Under the pieces are notes generated by a model. The model ran no database searches, was not told the DNA's origin, and saw nothing but the letters and a program-made list of their open reading frames with translations. Shown here one piece after another: positions 58,927-64,000 of a DNA stretch of 64,000 bases. The translations under genes were made by a program, and so were the position numbers. Position 1 is the first letter of the stretch. Every line of letters begins with the position of its first letter. The stretch comes from JAFGAS01 sp963809875 (GTDB taxonomy: Bacteria > Desulfobacterota > Zymogenia > Zymogenales > Zymogenaceae): the NCBI GenBank assembly GCA_963809875.1, contig CAWELC010000003.1:1-64000 (forward strand), given 5' to 3'.

Positions 58927-59688
58927 GTGAACTCAGCTGTAATTCTAAAGCAGGTTCCCGATACCGAGGCCCAGATCAAGGTGAAACCTGACGGCAGCGG
59001 CATCGTCAAGGAAGGGGTCAAGTTCGTGATCAATCCGTATGACGAGTTCGGTGTCGAAGAGGCCCTCAAGAAGAGAGAGGCCGCAGGTGCGGGGGAAGTT
59101 ACCATCGTCAGCATCGGCCCGGATCGCTCCGTGGAATCCATTCGGACGGCCCTGGCGATGGGTGCGGACAAGGGCGTTCTCCTCAAGATCGGAGAAGACG
59201 AATATTCCGACGCCTTATCATCAGCCAAGGCGCTGGCCGAAGAACTCAAAGGAAAAGACTACAAGATCATCTTCTGCGGAAAACAGGCTATCGACGATGA
59301 TATGGCCCAGGTCGGCCCGATGGTGGCGGAGATCTTGGGGCTTCCGTGCGTAACCGTTGTGACAAAAGTTGACGTCTCGGGAGATAAGGCCGTCTGCACG
59401 AGGGAGATCGAGGGCGGCAAAGAGGTCGTCGAGGTGGCCCTGCCGGCCGTAATATCGTGCCAGAAAGGCCTCAACGAGCCCAGGTATGCGTCGCTTCCCG
59501 GCATCATGAAGGCAAAGAAGAAACCACTGGACATCAAAGACGTGAAGCTCGAGGCTCCCAAAGCGACGATCGCCAAGTGGGAAAATCCCCCACAACGCGC
59601 GGCGGGACGGATTATCGGAGGGGACGACGCGGCCGCCAAGGCTGCGGCGCTTGTAAAGGCGCTCAGGCAAGAGGCAAAGGTTATCTAA
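58927..59688 (+). CDS. etfB: Electron transfer flavoprotein beta subunit
   Basis: EtfB carries AMP (or a bifurcating FAD in some anaerobes) and pairs with EtfA. The 253-residue product starts at a GTG with AAGGAGGAT upstream. It shows the family pattern VILKQVPDTEAQIKV, VINPYDEFGVEEALK, IFCGKQAIDDDMAQVGPMVAEILG (the ADP-binding region) and the long C-terminal arm (DIKDVKLEAPKATIAKW). The sequence does not let me decide firmly between a simple and a bifurcating ETF; the downstream membrane oxidoreductase points to simple electron delivery to quinone. Confidence 0.95.
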   Translation: MNSAVILKQVPDTEAQIKVKPDGSGIVKEGVKFVINPYDEFGVEEALKKREAAGAGEVTIVSIGPDRSVESIRTALAMGADKGVLLKIGEDEYSDALSSAKALAEELKGKDYKIIFCGKQAIDDDMAQVGPMVAEILGLPCVTVVTKVDVSGDKAVCTREIEGGKEVVEVALPAVISCQKGLNEPRYASLPGIMKAKKKPLDIKDVKLEAPKATIAKWENPPQRAAGRIIGGDDAAAKAAALVKALRQEAKVI

Positions 59689-59719
59689 ACCCCCAGGCAA
59701 TGAAATAAGGAGAATAGAG

Positions 59720-60694
59720 ATGGCAAAGGAAGTTCTGGTATTTGCCGAGCAGCGAGGGGGCGCCTTAAAGAAGGTCTCCTTCGAAATGGTGAGCACGGGT
59801 CGTAAGCTCGCCGATAAAGTAGGCGGCGAGTGCGCCGCGGTGCTCGTCGGCGACGGCGTCTCCAAGATCGCGGCAGAGCTCGGAAAATACGGCGCGGATA
59901 AAGTATATGTCGTCGAGGATGCGAAGCTGAAGGACTATGTCCCCGATTTGTATGCACAGGCGGTCGCCGAAGTGGCCAAGGACGCCAAGATATTCATCGG
60001 CGGCGCTACCGCCATGGGCAAAGACCTCTTTCCCCGGATTGCAGCGCGTCTCGGCACCGCAATGGCCTCCGACTGTGTAAAGCTCGAGGCCGACGGTGGC
60101 AAGCTGTCGGCGTTTCGTCCGGTGTTCGCCGGTAAGGCCTTTGTTACCATCAAGATAAGCTCATCGCCCCAGATGGCTACCGGCAGGCCCAAGGTCTTCC
60201 CGGCAGACGAGAGTGCGAAAGCGGGTGCGGTGGAGAAGGTCTCCGTGACTCTGGGAGCGCCGAAAGCGGTCCTCAAGGAGATCGCACAGGACAGCAGCGG
60301 ACGCGTTGATCTTACCGAGGCCGATATTATCGTATCGGGCGGACGCGGGATGAAAGGCCCTGAAAACTATAATATCATCGAGGAATTGGTCGATGCCCTT
60401 GGCTCCGCCGCTACGGTTGGTGCGTCGCGCGCGGCGGTAGACGCCGGATGGCGGCCTCACAGCGATCAGGTTGGACAGACCGGCAAAACCGTGTCGCCTT
60501 CCCTCTATATCGCCTGCGGTATTTCAGGTGCGATCCAGCACCTGGCTGGAATGGGCTCCTCAAAATACATCGTGGCCATCAACAAAGACCCGGACGCGCC
60601 CATCTTTGGACGGGCCGATTACGGCATTGTGGATGACCTCTTCAAGGTGGTTCCCGAGATCACCAAGGAGGTCAAGAAGCTTCTGGCCGAATAA
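59720..60694 (+). CDS. etfA: Electron transfer flavoprotein alpha subunit
   Basis: EtfA, 324 residues. The N-terminal domain begins EVLVFAEQRGGALKKVSFEMV; the C-terminal FAD-binding domain has IVSGGRGMKGPENY, ATVGASRAAVDAGW, SDQVGQTGKTVSPSLYIACGISGAIQHLAGM (in parts) and VAINKDPDAPIFGRADYG. No ferredoxin extension is present, so electrons should pass only through FAD. It lies 31 bases after etfB, and a hairpin follows the stop before the next gene, so the quinone oxidoreductase gene may be expressed at a lower level. Confidence 0.96.
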   Translation: MAKEVLVFAEQRGGALKKVSFEMVSTGRKLADKVGGECAAVLVGDGVSKIAAELGKYGADKVYVVEDAKLKDYVPDLYAQAVAEVAKDAKIFIGGATAMGKDLFPRIAARLGTAMASDCVKLEADGGKLSAFRPVFAGKAFVTIKISSSPQMATGRPKVFPADESAKAGAVEKVSVTLGAPKAVLKEIAQDSSGRVDLTEADIIVSGGRGMKGPENYNIIEELVDALGSAATVGASRAAVDAGWRPHSDQVGQTGKTVSPSLYIACGISGAIQHLAGMGSSKYIVAINKDPDAPIFGRADYGIVDDLFKVVPEITKEVKKLLAE

Positions 60695-60697
60695 CCG

Positions 60698-60722
60698 AAA
60701 AGGGGGGATTTCCCCCCTTTTT
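60698..60722 (+). terminator. Hairpin terminator or attenuator between etfA and the quinone oxidoreductase gene
   Basis: AAAAGGGGGG (60698-60707), loop ATTT, CCCCCCTTTT (60712-60721) plus one more T and then AAG. The T tail is part of the stem, so read-through to the gene at 60736 is likely; the position just 14 bases before its ATG could occlude the start. Confidence 0.65.
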
Positions 60723-60735
60723 AAGTGAGTAGGAT

Positions 60736-62970
60736 ATGGACTATCAGATTTCACGCGAGGTCTTCTTCAACCTTGGCGGACCCCATGGCGTGGTGCGGCT
60801 GGTCGTCTATGCGATCGCACTTCTCGTTATGGTCGCTTTTATCTACCTCCTCGTGAGGAAGATCAAGATTTGGCGTCTGGGACAAGCGGAGAAGAGGACG
60901 GACCGGATCGGCACCCGCCTGTGGGGGGTTGTGGAATATGTCTTTTTTCAGCTTAAGATCCTCAGGGAGAAGCTGCCCGGGATCACCCACTTCTTCCTCT
61001 TCTGGGGCTTCGGTGTCCTCTTTGTCGGGACGGCCCTCATCGTTATCCAGGAAGATTTCACGCTCCTGCTGTTTGACGTAAGGTTCTGGTACGGGGCCTT
61101 CTACAAGTGGTACTCGTTGGCACTGGATCTCTTCGGCCTGTTTGCGCTGATCGCAATAATCGTCTTTGCGGTGATCAGGTATGTCGTCAAGCCCAAGCGG
61201 CTTGACAATAAGCCGACCGATGCGATCTCTCTCGCGTTGATCTTCCTGATCCTCCTGACCGGGTTCATCAACGAGGGCCTGCGGATGGCGGCCACCGAGA
61301 TTTCAACGAACCCCGAGGTAATCGCAATGAGCAGGGTCGTTTCCGACGCCGGGGATAAGTTCCTCAAGGAAGTTCCCGAGTTGACCGATCAGCAGCTTAT
61401 CGCAAAGGCCAACGAGAACCCCGCGTTCAAGAACACCACGATTACCGAAGAGAACGTCAATGCGCTGCGCAACGGATACTATTACGACCACAATCTGGCG
61501 ATGTGGTCTCCGGGGGGTCTTGTCCTGGCCCGCCTGTTCAGCTCTTCAATGACCCAAAGCGGAATATTGGCCACGCACAGGATCAACTGGTGGGTACACC
61601 TGTTGCTCGCAATGGGCTTCATTGTCTACCTGATGCTTGGCAAGCTCATGCACATCGTCACCTCGAGCGTCAATGTGTTCTTCCGCAAGCTTGAGCCCAA
61701 GGGGGCACTCAAGCCGATCGAGGACATGGAGAATGCGGAGTGCTACGGTGTGGCGTATCCCGAGCAGTACACGTGGAAGCTCCTCATGGATGGGGACGCC
61801 TGTACCCGGTGCGGTCGGTGTCAGGATAACTGCCCCGCGTGGCTGTCGGATAAGCCCCTGTCGCCCAAGAAGATCGTCAACGATACCAACGACAACTTCT
61901 ACGAGCGGGTTCCTCAGCTCTTCAAGAAGGTTCCGTCGGCGGAAATCGAGTCGAAGGCCCTCATCGGCGAGGCCAATGAGCTGGATGCCATCTGGTCATG
62001 TACGACGTGTCTCTCCTGCGTGGAAAACTGCCCGGTGGCAATAGACCAGGTGCAGAAGATCAACGAAATGCGACGCTGCAAGGTCCTCATGGAAGGCGAT
62101 ATGACCAAAGAGCTGACCGCCTCCCTGCAGAACATGGAGAAGAACTCCAATCCGTACGGGTTCGGGTTCCACGAGCGGGGCAACTGGGCGCAAGACCTTC
62201 CAATAAAGACGCTGGCCGAAGATCCTGACGTCGAGTATCTCTACTACGTGGGATGCGCCGGCTCCTTTGACGACCGGTATAAAAGGGTGGCGACGGCCTT
62301 CGTAAAAATCATGGCCCAGGCCGGAGTAAAGATAGGCATGCTCGGCCAGGAAGAGGGATGCTGTGGGGACAGTGCGCGTCGGGCCGGAAACGAGTATCTC
62401 TTCATGACGCTTGCCCAGACCAACATCGAGACATTCAAGAACTACAAGGTCAAGAAGATCGTGACCACCTGCCCGCACGGATATAACTGCCTCAAGAACG
62501 AGTATCCGCAATTTGAGGGCGGTACGTTCGAGGTCTATCACTTTACGGAGCTGATCCTTGACCTCATCAACAAGGGCAGGATAAAACTCAACAAGTCCGT
62601 AGACGGGATCAGCGAGGTCGCCTATCACGATTCCTGCTTCCTCGGCCGCTACAATGAGCTTTACGATCAGCCGAGAAAGATCATCGAGTCGATCCCCGGC
62701 ACGAAGGTGGTAGAGTTTACGCGTAACAGGTCAAAGAGCTACTGCTGCGGAGCAGGCGGCGCCCGAATGTGGATGGAAGAGACGATCGGGAAGCGCATCA
62801 ACCACGTCAGGACGCTTGACGCGATTGAGAAGGACTACAAGACGCTTGGCACCGCGTGCCCGTTCTGTCTGACGATGCTTTCTGATGGCATCAAGGAGCT
62901 GGGCAAAGAGGAATCTATGCAGGCATTCGATATCCTCGAGCTTGTTATGAGATCGATGGACCTCAAATAG
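60736..62970 (+). CDS. Membrane-bound ETF:quinone oxidoreductase (Fe-S/CCG domain, EMO type)
   Basis: A 744-residue fusion that passes electrons from ETF to the quinone pool. The N-terminal 330 residues hold about six membrane helices of the NarI-like cytochrome b kind. Two 4Fe-4S motifs follow, CTRCGRCQDNCPAW (from Cys356) and CTTCLSCVENCPV (from Cys422). Two CCG domains complete it (YYVGCAGSFDDR with EEGCCGDSARRAGNE and TCPHGYNC; HDSCFLGRYNELYDQPRK with SYCCGAGGARMWM and ACPFCLTML). This is the EMO architecture found next to etf genes in syntrophic and metal-reducing bacteria. Its place at the end of the operon supports electron delivery from acyl-CoA to menaquinone. Confidence 0.92.
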   Translation: MDYQISREVFFNLGGPHGVVRLVVYAIALLVMVAFIYLLVRKIKIWRLGQAEKRTDRIGTRLWGVVEYVFFQLKILREKLPGITHFFLFWGFGVLFVGTALIVIQEDFTLLLFDVRFWYGAFYKWYSLALDLFGLFALIAIIVFAVIRYVVKPKRLDNKPTDAISLALIFLILLTGFINEGLRMAATEISTNPEVIAMSRVVSDAGDKFLKEVPELTDQQLIAKANENPAFKNTTITEENVNALRNGYYYDHNLAMWSPGGLVLARLFSSSMTQSGILATHRINWWVHLLLAMGFIVYLMLGKLMHIVTSSVNVFFRKLEPKGALKPIEDMENAECYGVAYPEQYTWKLLMDGDACTRCGRCQDNCPAWLSDKPLSPKKIVNDTNDNFYERVPQLFKKVPSAEIESKALIGEANELDAIWSCTTCLSCVENCPVAIDQVQKINEMRRCKVLMEGDMTKELTASLQNMEKNSNPYGFGFHERGNWAQDLPIKTLAEDPDVEYLYYVGCAGSFDDRYKRVATAFVKIMAQAGVKIGMLGQEEGCCGDSARRAGNEYLFMTLAQTNIETFKNYKVKKIVTTCPHGYNCLKNEYPQFEGGTFEVYHFTELILDLINKGRIKLNKSVDGISEVAYHDSCFLGRYNELYDQPRKIIESIPGTKVVEFTRNRSKSYCCGAGGARMWMEETIGKRINHVRTLDAIEKDYKTLGTACPFCLTMLSDGIKELGKEESMQAFDILELVMRSMDLK

Positions 62971-62994
62971 CCGCGATCCTCTCATTCGTCTTTC

Positions 62995-63024
62995 AAGGCC
63001 CCCGGTCGTCCGGGGGCCTTTTTT
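62995..63024 (+). terminator. Rho-independent terminator of the beta-oxidation operon
   Basis: AAGGCCCCCGG (62995-63005), loop TCGT, CCGGGGGCCTT (63010-63020) and TTTT. A perfect 11-base stem 25 bases after the operon's last stop. Confidence 0.93.
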
Positions 63025-63137
63025 GTCATCGGAACGAAAAGCGGTGCGCCGGGTATGCGTACGATGGACACCCTTCATACGATCGATTTGGGAATGGACA
63101 CGTCGGATAACTCCTTTATGTTCGTCCGGGGTACCGG

Positions 63138-63170
63138 CTCATATGAAATAATTTCTGATAGACATATGAG
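63138..63170. repeat. Inverted repeat CTCATATG-N17-CATATGAG before glpK
   Basis: CTCATATG (63138-63145) and CATATGAG (63163-63170) are perfect 8-base arms 17 bases apart, 70 bases before the glycerol kinase start. Each arm also contains the palindrome CATATG. It may be an operator for glycerol-responsive control. The rest of 63025-63240 has no gene. Confidence 0.45.
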
Positions 63171-63240
63171 AGCGATAATGATAAAATGAAATATTACGTA
63201 TTGTTAGAATCCGCATACATAGAGGCTTTCGGGGGACTGC

Positions 63241-64000
63241 ATGAGAAAAGAATATATCATGGCCATCGACCAGGGGACGACGGGGAGCCGGGTTTTCATA
63301 TTTAACGAAAAGGGCGACGTGGCGGGAAGCGCCTATAAGGAATTCACTCAGATATATCCAAAACCGGGATGGGTAGAGCACGATCCTCTGGAGATATACA
63401 AGAGCGTCCAGGAGACCATATTAGAGGCCTGTGTCCGCACAGAGGTGGAGCTCTCGTCGATATTTGCCATCGGCATTACCAATCAGCGGGAAACGACGGT
63501 TCTGTGGGACAAAAAAACCGGGGATCCAATCCACAACGCGATCGTCTGGCAGTGCAGGCGGACGGCCGACATATGCGACGACCTCAAGAAGAAAGGATAT
63601 GAAGACCTCTTCAAAAAGAAAACCGGGCTGGTGCTCGATGCCTACTTTTCCGGCACCAAGGTCAAGTGGATCCTCGATCACGTGAAGGGGGCGCGGGAAC
63701 GGGCGAAGAAGGGAGAGATACTCTTCGGCACCATCGATACCTGGCTTATGTATAAACTGTCCGGTGGGACCATCCACGCCACTGACTTACACCAATGCAT
63801 CCCGAACGCTCCTCTTTAACATCGAACAAAAGCGATGGGACGATGAGATCCTGGATATCCTGGATGTTCCCAAAGAAGTCCTGCCGGAGGTAAAGGATTC
63901 CGCCGGCCACTTCGGCTTCACCGCGTCCGGCCTCCCGATGGGTAGGGAGGTCCCGATCACCGGCGTAGCCGGGGACCAGCAGGCGGCGCTTTTCGGGCAG
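63241..64000 (+). pseudogene. glpK: Glycerol kinase, frameshifted and cut by the window edge
   Basis: GlpK phosphorylates glycerol to glycerol-3-phosphate. The frame from the ATG at 63241 gives YIMAIDQGTTGSRVFIFNEKG, EHDPLEIYKSVQETI, AIGITNQRETTVLWDKKTG and LSGGTIHATD and then stops at 63819. The next frame continues at once with TNASRTLLFNIEQKRWDDEI and GVAGDQQAALFGQ up to the right edge. Removing one T from TT at 63787-63788 restores the family sequence ATDYTNASRT. The ATP and glycerol-binding residues seen so far are intact. One surplus base suggests a sequence error; a true mutation is possible. The gene runs past the window. Confidence 0.9.

Noticed and set aside
1..64000. tRNA, rRNA, CRISPR arrays, insertion sequences or prophage
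   Set aside because: No T-loop-like cloverleaf, rRNA stretch, regularly spaced repeat array, transposase or phage structural gene was seen by eye. The DUF5131 gene alone is not evidence of a prophage. A covariance-model scan would be needed to exclude small RNAs.

Overview
The window is about 64 kb of moderately GC-rich bacterial chromosome, densely coded on both strands. I saw no tRNA, rRNA, CRISPR array, transposase or phage block. The gene content points to an anaerobic or facultative Gram-negative bacterium of the Desulfobacterota (former deltaproteobacterial) type. The clues are rplM-rpsI-argC clustering, System II cytochrome c maturation (ResB/CcsB) beside a tetraheme c3-like cytochrome, an MlaDEF-like lipid transporter, and a beta-oxidation operon that drains electrons through ETF into a membrane Fe-S quinone reductase. 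This placement is an inference from gene content, not a phylogeny.

Layout. 1-4 kb: mfd start (partial), argC, rpsI-rplM with promoter and terminator, and a MobA-like nucleotidyltransferase. 4-9 kb: Gfo/Idh/MocA oxidoreductase, NUDIX hydrolase, a lipoprotein behind a textbook class II CRP promoter, and a minus-strand trio of GNAT, a YmdB-like protein that has lost every metal ligand, and an intact metallophosphoesterase. 9-12 kb: feoAB behind a DtxR-type iron box. 12-18 kb: ChbG/YdjC deacetylase, small metallopeptidase and esterase, then BKACE, SDR, a TauE/SafE exporter, a Gp37/Gp68 (DUF5131) protein and a dodecin-like protein. 18-25 kb: GDPD, ccsB-resB-cytochrome c3, purE (frameshifted), purD, purH. 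25-38.5 kb: a tightly packed minus-strand run of GH1 glucosidase, K+ channel, CHASE2 adenylate cyclase, MlaE-MlaF-MlaD, an unusual repeat lipoprotein, a 2Fe-2S/ASKHA protein, DUF2339 and DUF3999. 38.5-46.6 kb: ArnT-like glycosyltransferase, CBS protein, a very large hybrid histidine kinase and a frameshifted PAS-GGDEF protein. 46.7-63 kb: CoA and fatty-acid metabolism: TetR with propionyl-CoA-synthetase-like ligase, V4R protein, two tandem nitronate-monooxygenase/FabK-like paralogues, AcuC-like deacetylase, a FadR-type TetR, and the operon HAD-ECH fusion, acyl-CoA dehydrogenase, etfB, etfA, ETF:quinone oxidoreductase. The right edge holds a frameshifted glpK.

How it fits together. The beta-oxidation genes give most of an acyl-CoA to quinone route (no thiolase is present), and palindromic TetR-type operators sit on near-consensus promoters at several of these loci. 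The CHASE2 cyclase can make cAMP, and a perfect CRP site lies elsewhere in the window.

The least explained items are: (1) the active/dead phosphoesterase pair at 7.5-9.1 kb; (2) the lipoprotein with about 20 evenly spaced aromatic-proline motifs, inserted between an Mla-type transporter and an ASKHA ferredoxin; (3) two promoters whose predicted start points fall at or within 5 nt of the start codon (leaderless mRNAs); and (4) a nested-helix 5' leader before the V4R gene. Three genes (purE, PAS-GGDEF, glpK) are each broken by one extra base in a short base run, which looks more like assembly error than decay.
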